Assembly: GCA_012861695.1 (NCBI GenBank)
Contig: JAAOOA010000056.1
Span: 8,097,207 to 8,161,206 of the forward strand
Direction: 5' to 3'
Source of the DNA: Trematomus loennbergii
Lineage: Eukaryota > Chordata > Actinopteri > Perciformes > Nototheniidae
DNA: 64,000 nucleotides
The notes beneath the pieces were generated by a model. That model was not told where the DNA came from and did not search any database. It worked only from the letters and a program-made list of their open reading frames with translations. The translations under genes and the position numbers were made by a program. Shown here piece after piece: positions 42,664 through 54,920 of this stretch (its first letter is position 1; each line of letters opens with the position of its first letter).

Positions 42664-45510
42664 TACACTCAAAACATGAAACGTTGACTTCAATTAAATG
42701 TATTCTGTCAACAGATTACTCATCATTGTATTATTAGGTTAGTTGAAAGCAATAATATTTAGTTGAACCAAATATGTATTATTTTAACATAATATTATTG
42801 CTTTCAACTAACCTAATCAACCCGGTATCACGGCAAGACGTGAACATGTGACGATCTACCATGCTGGGAGACGTGAATATGTCACGGTTTCGTCCCTTCA
42901 AACGTGACAGTTACACTGTATTGTTAACATGGCCCAACCAGTGGAGAAATACCCGGAAGTGCCAAGCAAATGGTCTACCGCGCCTATTGGTCGGTTTTTA
43001 TTGTCAAAATGAGATGTTTTTAATTTATTTTCTTGTTGCCCTAGCTGGTCGACACCTCTTTTAGCAGAAACAAAGGCTACATTCATGTATTAAATAGATG
43101 TGTGTGGGTCATAGACTGTATAACAAGTCTGACAAACAGGAAGCACTGCCGCCAAAACTGAAAACGTGACGTGGATCATAAATATATCAGCAATTAAACA
43201 ACATCTTACATTTCTTTTCACACAATACGTCTCCTTGCAGTATCAATACTAATTCGGCTGACTTTTATATTTGATCCAATTGGTAGATAGGTTATGTTTA
43301 CACCATAACGGTGCACAGCTGATAGACAGGGACTTGTAGTTTTTAAAGATATTACTGATTTTCTTTGAATATAAGAATGTAAATACTGAGTTGAGAGAAT
43401 AGTCAGGGGATATGGATTCAGAATTTCAATAGCTTACTGTTAAATGACGGATATACCTTTCTGTCTGTGATGTTTTACAAATCAGATATTAGAAGTAAAA
43501 CATGTGAAATAATATAGCAATATCCTGTACAATTATGTGAAAACATGAATAAAACTACACATCTTCAGATGTTATACATACACAAGTGTCCTACACTAAT
43601 AATACAAAGTTATTATGGCTGTGTGTACCCTGTGTGCACCGCCTAGTGGTTAAAGCACGTTATTGAATTAGTTGTGTATATGATATGTCAATGAACCTTA
43701 GAAAATCTTGAAATCTTGAAAGGGATATGCAAAATAGCCATTATATACAGTCTTTAATTAACTATTAGTAGAGAATAACGAGTAATGAATATACTGTATA
43801 GGGATCTGCAGATAAATGTTTAGTCTTCTCAAGCAGCAACTATCAAATATCTCTCCTGATTGTTGGCACTTGACAATCACCTTTCCCTGAATTTTACTCA
43901 GGTGTAACTAAAGCCTGATTTTATGGGTTGTTTATATTTCACATCATTAATCAGAATCTGCAAAGTAACTAAAATAAATGTAGTGGAGTAAAAATACCAG
44001 GTTAACCTCTGAATTGTAGTGGAGTAGAATTGCTGTTTTGTTTAGTAATGGATATTGAATATGGAATAAAGGTTTTGACAAGACCTGGTGTAACAATAAT
44101 CAAAAAGGACATTAAAAGAGCTCCAGATGTCAATGATCTAAACAAAACAGCACACCTGAAATGTATATTTAAATACTTTATTAAGGGCAGTGAATTAGTT
44201 TTTTCTGTCTGTTTTTCAAATCAGTGTTATACAGTAAGTGTCATAGACAGTGTTACATTGCTATTATTATCCTTAAAATATATGTAAAACAAAACCACTT
44301 ATGATCTTTTTATGGTTTAGTGGTTTACTAATGACAGTTAATTCTGTTTCTGCTATTGATGGTTTCATTTTTGTGAAAAATAATAAAATAATAAAATTCA
44401 ATAACGTGCTTTAACCACTAGATGTGCCTTTCAATCAGCCGTGCACCGTTATGGTGTAAATAGCCTATCTACCAATTGGATCAAATATAAAAGTCACCCG
44501 AATTATTATTGATACTGCAAGGAGACGTATTGTGTGAAAATAAATCTAAGATGTTGTTTAATTGCTGATATATTTATGATCCACGTCACGTTTTCAGTTT
44601 TGGCGGCAGTGCTTCCTGTTTGTCCAGAAGTCTTCTCATCAGGGCTCTATAAATACAGAACTACGGCAGATATGTAATATTTAATGCAGCCGAACCGTAT
44701 ATTACAATGCCGTTATGTGATGACTTTCAAAGAGAAAAGCAAGCACACTCGGAATAAAGTATTATTTTATTTTTAAAAAATGTTTTCGGATTTCACATCG
44801 CATAAACACCATTTCCCAACGTGCATTGCGGCTAAACCATCGAATCACCGAGCTGAGGACCTTGCCTACGTCTGTTTCCGGTATTTTTTATGACGTTTGT
44901 ATTTTGTTATACACACATTCCTTCACATTTAAATTTACATTTACATTAAAGTATTTCGTGAGGCCTTCTAAAATGTTTTTAAATATAACTACGGTTCTAG
45001 TTGAAGAGTTTGTAAATTAACATGAACCGAAGCTGTTGCCTGACAAGGCAATCGCACAACGTCACGTCCGTTAATTCTACATCCACACCATTATATATAC
45101 AGTCTATGATCCACACACATGGATTAACATCGATTTAATACATTAATGTAGCCTTTGTTTCTGCTAAAAGAGGTGTCGACCAGCTAGGGCCACAAGAAAA
45201 TCGGCGAAATCGAGTGTGACGATTAAAAAATAATTAAAAACATCTCATTTTGACAATAAAAACCGACCAATAGTCTTGGTAGAGCATTTGCTTGGCACTT
45301 CCGGGTATTTCTCCACTGGTTGGGCCATGTTAACAATACCGTGTAACTGTCACGTTTGAAGGGACGAAACCGTGACATATTCACGTCTCCCAGCATGGTA
45401 GATCGTCACATGTTCACGTCTTGCCGTGATACCGGGTTGAACCTAATACAGCTATGTGTAATCTACTGACAAAACAAATTAAAGTAAACTTTTAAGTGTT
45501 TTGAGTGTAA
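42664..45510. mobile_element. Hairpin MITE (Tc1/mariner-like, TA target) split by a foldback element
   Basis: TACACTCAAAACA at 42664 and TGTTTTGAGTGTA ending about 45509 are inverted, with TA at both borders. The inner pieces GTAATCT-CTGACA are also inverted. Inside lies a perfect 27-bp stem (42733-42759 with 42791-42817, loop 31 nt, TAGTTGAACCAAAT). The foldback element 42818-45439 was inserted at the very end of that stem, so the MITE is older. Without the insert it is about 220 bp. Confidence 0.65.
42818..45439 (+). mobile_element. Long-inverted-repeat (foldback) element, copy A
   Basis: Ends CAACCCGGTATCACGG and CCGTGATACCGGGTTG. An exact 8-bp target duplication AACCTAAT lies at 42810-42817 and 45440-45447. 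The arms are inverted copies of each other: left about 42818-43330, right about 44435-45439. The left arm lacks some 430 bp present in the right arm, and the right arm carries a foreign patch (about 44801-44881) matching 1-165. The middle has a piece of CAGTGGTGGA-type hAT MITE (GTAGTGGAGTAAAAATACC) and a TAGTGGTTAAAGCACGTTATTG motif that recurs inverted. The 85-residue open frame at 44030-44287 is conserved in copy B but has no recognisable domain. Superfamily unknown: 8-bp duplications fit hAT, Zisupton/KDZ, P or Merlin. Confidence 0.85.
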
Positions 45511-46056
<546 letters not shown>

Positions 46057-46980
46057 GGAAGAGCGTAGGGTGCACTGGCTCACGGTAGCTGAGGGTGTTT
46101 AAAAAAAACATAAAAAACTCCATAACGATCTAAAAGCCCTACAAAGACCTTGTAAAAACCCTTTAAAAGCGTTGTAAAAGCTCTATTAAAACAAGACTGT
46201 GGTAAAAGACTGGTTAAAAAGTGCAGGACGGGGCTGGACCACGGAACGGCAGCAGAGTATGTTTAAAAGCAGATCTCCCCAACCCAAGGTCTCTGGACGG
46301 GGGCGTGTATGTGTTTGTGTATGTGTGGGTGGGTGGGTGTGGATGTGTGTAAGTGTATGTGTGCGTGTGTGTGCAGGTGTGTGTGTGTGCGTGTATGGAG
46401 CTCATCACAATGGAATCAATAAAAATACCTTAATTGAGGGGGATTTAAAATGGTTAATTAAAAGTGACTGTAGTTCGTTAGTTAAAAGTGAAAGTACAAG
46501 TATTAAAACAAAAGTGCAATAATAAAATAAGTGCAATTAAAACAATCTCCCCAACAATTACAATTATAATAAAAAGGAAGGGGGGCACACCGGGTTAGTA
46601 AAATAGTATAAAAATGAACTAGATGTCACTGAGAAATAAAAACCACTAAGATCAAGGTCGGGTAAGTTTAAAAGATTCTTCATAGGACAGGTGTTTAATT
46701 TGCTCTGTGAAGATGTTCTCTCTGCGGGTGGTTTTGCTGGCCTCCAGGTAATAAATAAATTAAATAAATAAAAGGATCCCTCCTCATGTGGCTTTGATTA
46801 CAATAAAAAGGTAAATGCATGCAAATATATACATGAAAGCAATAAGTAATAAAAACATATAAGAAATAAATATAAACAACATTAAAATAAATAAGATAGT
46901 GCTAAAAAATGGAGCACACTAGTAAAAGAAGTCCAGATGAGGAGGATCACTCAAATGAATTGGTTTAGAATTAATATAAA
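46057..46980. other. AT-rich DNA with GT-rich run, no gene recognised
   Basis: 46080-46290 has repeated AAAACC/TAAAAG motifs. 46305-46400 is GT-rich low complexity. 46740-46920 is rich in AATAAATAAATTAAATAAA. No supported exon. Confidence 0.5.
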
Positions 46981-46984
46981 AATC

Positions 46985-47277
<293 letters not shown>

Positions 47278-47361
47278 AAATGCAGCTTGTGTGCAGCCAC
47301 TTGTGGAATGTGTTAGCAGCCAGCGTGGCATGGCGCTGCGCAGATAAAAATTAATTAAAGT

Positions 47362-47698
47362 GAATGTGTTTAAGATGAAGTCATCAAGTCTAATCTGCTG
47401 CTGCGGAGCCACACTGCAGGCTCCTGTGGTCGGGGGTCCTTCTGTGCCCGGCACCGGACCAGCAGATATGGCTGTGCAGCAGTCCATGACACCCTTTTAC
47501 CCGAGGGGTTCGTCCACAATGAGAGTGACAGCGATGATGATGTCATCAAAACAGACCCCGGCGAGATGTGCTCGAGAAGGGTGCTCGGCTATGGGGGGAG
47601 TTGTCGATTTAGTAAGCAGCCAAGCATGGCAGCTCCACTACAGGCAGTGCATAACTCCCAGAAAGGACATTTGCTTAAAAAGAAAAAGTGTCTTTCTT
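47362..47698 (+). other. Open stretch without ATG, possible exon or chance frame
   Basis: From just after a TAA at 47359 to a TAA near 47698 one plus frame is open for about 112 codons. It includes LLPEGFVHNESDSDDD followed by VIKTDPGE. A second plus frame (119 residues, ATG at 47360) is open over the same range, and GC content is raised, so both may be chance. Neither is recognised. No convincing acceptor precedes it. Confidence 0.15.
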
Positions 47699-48423
47699 AA
47701 CATAAATAATCAAATATAAATGGCACCCTATTCCTCCTGGCTGGCTGTGCAGGGCTTTTTCTGTTTTTCTTATTACACTCCATTGGGTTTTTTCCTCATT
47801 GAATTTTAATCTTGGGGAAACAAAGACCACTCTTCAAAAACAAGTCAACAGGAAATTCCTACACGAGCGCTCCTCCATGATTAAAAGCTGTCAAGGAACT
47901 TTCTTTATCGCTTTTGCATTATGAATAGAAGTTGTGGCAGTGCTTTTACAGAGGCTATGAACAAATATACATTTCTCCGTGCTCATTTCCCAAGTGCTTT
48001 GGGTAAAAGTGAATGGAAATTACACAATTCATCAAGACCTTTTTTCCCCTTGCCAGTAAAAATACTTAGAAAACAGTAATATAAAAAAAGTGTGATGAAC
48101 ATTTTCAGGAAACAACATATAACACAGCAAATGACTGGTAATAGATTGAAAAGAGAAGACCAACAGACAGAACGTTAAACTAGAATAACCCAATTCATTA
48201 ATAAGTCTTAAGAAACAATTTGCATGCCAATTAAGTGTGTTATAATTATTTAGTCTTTTCACTATAATCTGGAGTAATGAGCAAATTCCTCAGGATGGTG
48301 TTGATGGCAGTAGTTTATGTTCAGCATTCAATGTTCCATCAAATCACAATGCTGCCATCAAGTGGGAGACTGTGAGCATTACAGTCGCAGACAGGTATGA
48401 TAGTAAAAAAGAATGCTTTTGGG
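47699..48423. other. Single-copy DNA, CNE-like, no gene recognised
   Basis: 47700-48010 is unique and balanced in composition (CATTGAATTTTAATCTTGG, ATCGCTTTTGCATTATG, with an octamer-like TGCATTA). It may be conserved non-coding DNA. The remainder is AT-rich. Confidence 0.4.
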
Positions 48424-48730
48424 GGGGTTTTCCCTTTCCTGTAGTGTGTTATATAGGTTTTTGTGCGAGTAAATGATCTGCTAAGGCTAAAATCCCAAAG
48501 TTCCCTCCAGAGGGAGTTTCTCTACCACACACCACACACTTTCTGCTGCACGCTGTTGGCAGTTTAAACAAGATTACATCTGAAGTGGATATCACTCCTC
48601 CTTGTCTTCCCAGCAAATTAAAGAGTCCTGAGGCCCTGAAGTATAGGCTCGATGTCTCTCTGCAATGGATATGTGCTGTCCTGATACACCCCTTAACTCA
48701 ACAGCGGCGTATTTTGGTATGCCTGTCCCA
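48424..48730 (+). mobile_element. Kolobok-type interior fragment
   Basis: CCTGTAGTGTGTTATATAGG, TTTTTGTGCG, CCCAAAGTTCCCTCCAGAGG match 6250-6320. The TTAA ends are not visible. The right limit is approximate. Confidence 0.55.
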
Positions 48731-49231
48731 TTTTGCTAAGTGAGAACGTCCCACACTGCATCAATTACAGACAAAATAAGATTATGAGTTCAACCAGTAG
48801 AGGTCACCATAACACAGTGTATGACATCTCCAGAGCATCGTCCTTCCAGCTTCCCACAGTGATGATCTTATGTTTTTAACCTCAAGGAAACATAGATATT
48901 GTTATATGTAATGGGATGCTAATCACAGTGATCCAAACAGTGCACTTCATTGTCGATTGTGGTGTGTCTAATTAATATAAGACTCGATAAGGCATTCCTG
49001 CTCACCTATTTATCCAAGACATTGAATGAGATCCCTTTATTGTTAAAGAGAGAATATAATAATAGTTCAAAAATATTGTTTTAAACCTTCATAATAAAAC
49101 TTCATTGCTAAAGACCCTGGTATCTTTGATTAGTTGAAAGCAATAGCCATAGCAATAGCCTTCTAGCATAGAAGTTGCACCGACAGAGGTCCGCCGTTTC
49201 CCCGCAGCGAGGCTCCCCCCCAGTTGCCAGT
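48731..49231. other. Single-copy DNA, no gene recognised
   Basis: AT-rich, without recognisable repeat ends or exons. Confidence 0.5.
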
Positions 49232-49339
49232 TCGCTAGCACCCCAGCCCCCCCCCCCCCTCTCTATTTGGACTGGTAGATCTCGGCAGAGTGGCAACTTT
49301 AAAAGTAGGTCTTGGTTAAAAAAAGGTTGGGCACCCCTG
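49232..49339. mobile_element. Charlie-like hAT right end
   Basis: Ends AAAAGGTTGGGCACCCCTG, preceded by GATCTCGGCAGAGTGGC, AACTTTAAAAGTAGG and a C tract. This is the typical inverted end CAGGGGTGCCCAACC of Charlie-like elements. No left end was found. Confidence 0.6.
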
Positions 49340-49411
49340 CCTTAAGTTAAGCTCTTCTTTTGAATAAGAAAAAAGCTTTGGGGGTATCTACAGATAAATA
49401 TTAAGCCTGAC

Positions 49412-49460
49412 CAGGGGCGTCGCCTGGACCTGGAACCATTTGGGGCTTAGCCCACAGTGG
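49412..49460 (+). mobile_element. hAT terminal sequence
   Basis: CAGGGGCGTCGCCTGG followed by GGGGCTTAGCCC resembles the end of ZMYM1-like hAT elements. The GGGGCTTAGCC box also occurs at 56964 near the broken hAT transposase. It may be a solo end, or an end separated by later insertions. Confidence 0.4.
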
Positions 49461-49795
49461 CGGTGTAGGTACCAGAATCTGTTCAGGGTTCGTTACGCTT
49501 ACCAATGACGTCACGCATTGGCTGTACAGCAACCCAAGAGGACATTTTACACGGCCAAATTCCGCAAAGAATATAAAACAACTAGAGAATGCAATTCCTG
49601 AAGAAATTGCTAGTGGGAATGCTTTATGCTGAAAAGCTGACGCTAAACTGCTATGCTGAAATGTAATGTGTAAGAAGAAAGTGAAGAATTAGATTGAAAT
49701 GATACATGAACACTTGAATGTGTGATGAGTGAAGAAAAGAAAGTAAAAAGGCTTGGAAAAGCAGCAGAATATTTGAACTGCAAACTTTTGAACTA

Positions 49796-49870
49796 ACCTT
49801 GAAAAAGAGATCAATGATCTCAATGGGATACAACCTGAATAAATAAAGGTGTGAAATGAAATGAAATGAA
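49796..49870 (+). mobile_element. LINE 3' tail inserted in Helentron-like copy 3
   Basis: CTTGAAAAAGAGATCAATG to (TGAAA)n interrupts AACTAA/CTTGATGG, which is continuous in copies 1 and 2. It is therefore a clean insertion relative to paralogous empty sites. Confidence 0.75.
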
Positions 49871-50076
49871 ACTTGATGGTGAATGATCTGTCGCCATGGC
49901 AACGGCATTTTATGAAACCCCATAATACGCTTAGATGCGTTGATGGCTGCATCGTTACCAAACCTGTGAAGTTTTGGGCCGTTTGGAACATTTTCACTGA
50001 AGTTATGAGAAAACCGTGTTTCATGGCGAGCATTGTGTTGCCATGGCAACGGCATTTGAAGAAATCTCGTAGATGT

Positions 50077-50468
50077 GGGTGTTTCTCAATCGCGAGTACG
50101 CTTGCTTGGTAGCACATGTCTGCCAAGCATCTTGCTTCAGAAGCGAGTCAAGAATACTTCCTGGCATTCGGAAAACGAAGAGTGGAACACGCTAGCAAGT
50201 GTGCAGGTGTGCGTCATATGAGAGGCCCCGCCTTACATCTTCCGCCACAGATTTGGGGAAATTGGTCCGTGCGCAAAGCATTGTGGGGATTTTAAGACCG
50301 CGGAGTCTACTCATGTGCAGCCTCGATATTTCTCCAAACGGAGTACGCCGGGCTCGGTAGATTTCCAAGTATGCTGGAGATTGGAACAGTAATTCGGCAG
50401 CACTCGATGACGTAGTATGCTTGAAATAGTGGCTCTGAAGCAGCTTTACTCGCGATTGAGAAACACCC
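50077..50468. mobile_element. MITE with GGGTGTTTCTCAATCGCGAG ends, copy 1
   Basis: The inverted ends GGGTGTTTCTCAATCGCGAG and CTCGCGATTGAGAAACACCC are perfect. 392 bp, no coding capacity. The target duplication is not clear because the flanks are low complexity. A second copy follows at 50504. Confidence 0.85.
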
Positions 50469-50503
50469 TGTGTGTTTGTAAGATAGAGTGTGTGAGAGAG
50501 AGA

Positions 50504-50894
50504 GGGTGTTTCTCAATCGCGAGTACGCTTGCTTGGTAGCACATGTCTGCCGAGCATCTTGCTTCAGAAGCGAGTCAAGAATACTTCCTGACATTCGGAA
50601 ACAACGAGTGGAAGACGCTAGCAAGTGTGCAGGTGTGCGTCATATGAGAGGCCCCGCCTTACATCTTCCGCCACAGATTTGGGGAAATTGGTCCGTGCGC
50701 AAAGCATTGTGGGGATTTTAAGACTGCGAAGTCTACTCATGTGCACACTCGATATTTCTCCAAACGGAGTACGCCGGGCTCGGTAGATTTCCAAGTATAC
50801 TGGAGATTGGAACAGTACTTCGGCGGCACTCGATGACGTAGTATGCTTGAAATAGTGGCTCTGAAGCAGCTTTACTCGCGATTGAGAAACACCC
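50504..50894. mobile_element. Same MITE, tandem second copy
   Basis: Nearly identical to 50077-50468 (a handful of substitutions seen by eye), starting 427 bp later. The two are separated by GTGTGT/GAGAGA repeat. Duplication of MITE plus microsatellite as one block is the simplest reading. Confidence 0.85.
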
Positions 50895-51182
<288 letters not shown>

Positions 51183-52206
51183 TATGAAATGAACAGTTAG
51201 AACTGACTGCTGTCAGTTGGAGTGATGACATCATCGTGTTCCATTACACAGGTGTTTATAGTTGAGCTAACGAGCTCTGTAGAGATCAAAGGTTTGCATT
51301 GTTCTGAATGAGAGATAAACCTCTTACATGTGAACGTTTTGTGGAAGAACCATAACAGATATCTGTGAGATTTCAAAACGTGAAGCATGTCAAGGAAGTT
51401 GAGTATCTGAAGTGTAATTTTTGTGTACTTTCGGGTTAATAATGTGGCCTTTTTGGCAGTTTAACTAAAGGTGTGCAGCTGCTGCTGTGAGGAAATATCA
51501 GCCTGAAATTACAATGGGTTTTAATGGAGACATGTTGAAAGTTTTTGTCACTTCATGCCCTCACGAGGCATTTTGTTTAATTATTTTTGCTTATTTATTT
51601 GTCATTTTTCAAGCTACAAGATGTTTTCCTACGTTTGTCATGAAAAATTATGTCTCAGGAATGTAGGGTTTGGGAATTATGGCAGTTTTAAAAAAAGATA
51701 TGAAGGCAAATTTCAAGATTTCCTACCCTCTAGCTGTGACATCACGCACTCTAGTTAATGTTAAAATCTGAAGAAAGCCTCTTTACCAAGGTCTGAACAA
51801 TGTTTAATATCTCTAAAAGTAAGAATCAGATTTAAAAGTTGTGTTACACGAATAATGTCAGAAAGATGTGAAACATTTTAAAGTTGGAATGAGGTTTCTG
51901 AGTGAAAGTATGAATGAACGAGCAGTTGAAGTCGCATGAAGATTGTTCAAGTCTGAAGATTTTCTCCATTGACTTCAATGGTTAAAAATGTGATGTATTA
52001 TGGGATGTATCTCTGGAATTATGAAAGTTATGAATAATCCAAATGATAGCCATCAATTCCCGACCGAGCTGAACGTTTTGATGTTTGAACGGTGTTTCTG
52101 CGATGTTGAATTCAGGAGGAGAAGAGGTGCAAAATTCCGGCGGAATAATAATAATTTTGTCCGTAGAATAACATATAGTTGGAATGCTGTATCAGCATTC
52201 CCACTA

Positions 52207-52915
52207 AATAACAATCGACAGTACTGTAAACATATTATGTAAATTACCCAATTTGTGTTCTGTGAAACTGAAAAGGATATTACATTGTTTTTTGTTACTT
52301 TCGTTGCAGTTGTATGTCTTAAATGTAATTTAGGTTAACTTCCTGTGCTTTTATTTTGAAGGCGAGTTTAGGCTGTTGGAAGTTGTTGTTGCTATGGAAA
52401 CAACATGACGGAGAAAAATATATAATATAATATCTTCTACATATAAAGACGTCGGTAGAAAGTAAAGAATAACGTGGACAACCAGATCTGTTACAGCTCA
52501 CGGCATATAGGTGTGTCGTGTGTGTGTAACACAGAGTTATAAAGGTTGGTATAAAATCCTTGTTAAATCGGAGAATTACGCCATCTGGTGGAGACGCCCC
52601 TCAATGCAGTGCGCAATGCCTCAATGAGCTCAATGTGGGCGGAGCTTCACAGATGACGCGTTGCATCCTGTTTCCCGGTAGCAGTTCTTTCCCTCCCTTC
52701 AATCTAACCCTTCCCTTCCCCCCATCCTAACCCTAACCACTCCCTACCTTTTTACCTAATCCTAATCTTCCTTCCTCCCTCCCAAACCTAAACCCCAAAA
52801 CCTCTCCTACTGTAAGAAATTAAAATCAATGTTGATATGACGTAATTTAAATTAAATACAGGGTTTTAATTTAAAGCAGTTTTATTCTGAAAAAAACGGA
52901 AGTTCACACTAACTA
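52207..52915. other. Flank with inverted-repeat arm, no gene
   Basis: 52582-52645 (CATCTGGTGGAGACGCCCC to GTGGGCGGAGCT) is the inverse of 55551-55614 on the other side of the Kolobok-type element. A CCTAACCCTAACC telomere-like scrap lies near 52726-52739. No exon recognised. Confidence 0.55.
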
Positions 52916-53305
52916 TTAAAGGGCCCATGTCATGGCCATTTCCACTGATCATAATTCCATTGTTGAGGTATCCTAAAATAGATTTATACTGTGCAATTTT
53001 CCAAACTCACATTGGTTTCGCATACAGCATCTCTGTCAAGTATGTGTATTCAGCAGTATTCACTCTCTCCACTAAACGACTCGTTGGAGCTCTTGCCCCC
53101 CCCTCCCTGTGAGCCTAGTGTGCTCCGATTGGTCAGCTCGGCCACTCTGTTCTGATTAGTCAACCACCAGAGAGGCTCCGCCCGTCTAACAGTGCTTTTT
53201 CCGGCTGCTCTCAGCGGAACATCAGTCTTATAATGGCGTCGGTACAGCCGTATATTTTATACGCTAACTAACCGAACTGTACCTACAACTGTTGTTATAG
53301 AAGAG

Positions 53306-53568
53306 TGTGACGGCCCCAGGGCCTTTGTCTTACGATGGGGTGGAGCTGAAGAGGCTAATCAGCGCGATCACGGACACCTGGCCGGAGCCGAGGTGCTAGC
53401 CAGCTGCCCGGAGTCACACGGCGGCCCCTCTCTCTCTCCAAAGCGGCTCAGCGATCCTCTCCCCTCGACCACCTATCTCTGCATTTACCACAATAAATGT
53501 GCCGTGGTTTTGTAAACTCGTGTATGTCTCCTTGTCTTTCCGTTGTGGCCTACGAGCCGGTCATAACA
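53306..53568 (+). mobile_element. Solo LTR with 5-bp target duplication
   Basis: Begins TGTGACGGCCCC and ends GGTCATAACA (TG...CA borders). Exact duplication AAGAG at 53301-53305 and 53569-53573. An AATAAA signal lies in ACCACAATAAATGTGCC. 263 bp. Internal genes are absent, so recombination between two LTRs has removed the body. A 5-bp duplication fits Ty3/gypsy or Copia; the family was not determined. Confidence 0.88.
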
Positions 53569-54079
53569 AAGAGTAAGTTATTTTTACCTGTTATAAACTA
53601 CTACGAAATACTACTGAGAAATCAAATCATGGTTTGCTATATATGAATGATAAGTTATAGGAGCAAATAATTCAGGGAAGAAAGGATAGGCCTACTAAGT
53701 ATTTCCATTAAACTTTATTTTTAGAAATGTACAAAATGAACGTAAATATACATATATACACGGTATATCGTCAATTACTCCCCGTTGTCGGCATCTTGCC
53801 TATAGCAGCCGGGGCTTTTTAGGACGATGCATCAGTGTGGTAGTCCCGTCATGTATTGTCCGGCAGGATCTGGCTGGACGAAATCAAATGCAAATCACAA
53901 AATATTAGAGAAACTTAGTTGTTTTAGATTCGTTAGTAGTAGTTGTGGTAGGAGTGTGGATCTATCTAATCAATCTAATGAACAGCTTGCCAGCTAATAT
54001 GCTAACCTAGCTTTGTTTACCTTGGTAGCTAACACGATATGAACGTTAGCTCGGAGGAACGGCAACTATAATGTAGAGT

Positions 54080-54508
54080 AATAAAACTACTATGAACAAA
54101 AGCTAGTGGTTCATATTAGGCTAGCAATAACGTGTTTATAATTGCAATCTTATACGGGTAGTCTGCTACGTTCGGTCATACATTGTAACGGTCATGAATA
54201 CATTGTTTTTGCGCTAGCATGTATAGCTAGCCTCGATAGCTATACATGCAGTATGTACATGTACTGTCACAATGTACGGCAAATCACCCGGAGTATACTG
54301 TCTATGAGCTGGGCTTGTTTAGTGTAATAAAACCACTATGAACAAAAGCTAGTGATTCATATTAGGCTAGCAAGAACGTGTTTTCCCGAGCAAACCCATG
54401 TCTAGCTCCGTTGGTTAGCTCGGTAGCATACACCCTACGCCAGCTATAATGTAATTACGTTTCGCGACTGACCGTACGGCAAATCACCCGGAGTATACTG
54501 TCTATGAG
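54080..54508. repeat. Local partial duplication inside the Kolobok-type element
   Basis: 54080-54137 recurs at 54326-54383 (CACTATGAACAAAAGCTAG block). 54274-54308 recurs at 54474-54508 (GTACGGCAAATCACCCGGAG block). The order is conserved with offsets of about 246 and 200 bp, so this is an imperfect tandem duplication. Confidence 0.75.
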
Positions 54509-54689
54509 TATTTCGTGTGTGAATGCAGACATTCTCCTGCTATGAGATACATGTACTGTATGCAAGGCCATCTGCTGATACTTAGTTAGCACAGTTAGCA
54601 CTGTGTCAATGGCTTAGCAGTCCGACACAGTTTATACATTTAAACAGTCTTGTTTGATAAATACACAAATAACAATGCAAACTTACAGG

Positions 54690-54920
54690 TTGTGTACCCG
54701 AATCTTCCCCTGCTCCAAACGGTCCAAACAAGCTGTGCATATCCGGCCTCAAACTGGGCAATGTTTTGGAAGCTTTCGTCTGTGAAATGCCGGTTCTTCG
54801 AACCTCTGAAGGAACAGTGTTAAAAAGACATTTCAACCACTGACTTTGTCGTGGTTCTTCCGTCGGTAGGACAAACAGCTCAGATTTCTCCTCACATTTC
54901 AGGAAACAGGTCCTTGGCAG
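54690..54920 (-). pseudogene. THAP-like zinc finger remnant of a Kolobok transposase
   Basis: The minus strand reads CEEKSELFVLPTEEPRQSQW in one frame and then HFTDESFQNIAQFEAGYAQ in another. This is the order of a THAP module: cysteine, FxLP, basic/W region, then the HFT.D.F end. A frame change between the two halves and the loss of the expected Cys before HF show decay. The THAP domain is the DNA-binding part of Kolobok transposases. No catalytic region was found, so this is a non-functional fragment. Confidence 0.5.

Noticed and set aside
42810..42820. 9-10-bp target duplication and a Mutator-like assignment for the foldback elements
   Set aside because: With ends set at CAACCCGG/CCGGGTTG both copies give exactly 8 bp, and the empty site agrees. 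A Mutator origin is not supported.
42861..43064. 67-residue frame repeated at 58723-58926 and 61080-61313
   Set aside because: It is the terminal arm of the foldback element read as protein. It appears in both arms because they are inverted copies.
44030..44287. 85-residue frame, also at 59743-59991
   Set aside because: Conserved only because both lie in foldback elements. It overlaps a non-coding hAT MITE fragment and shows no transposase motif.
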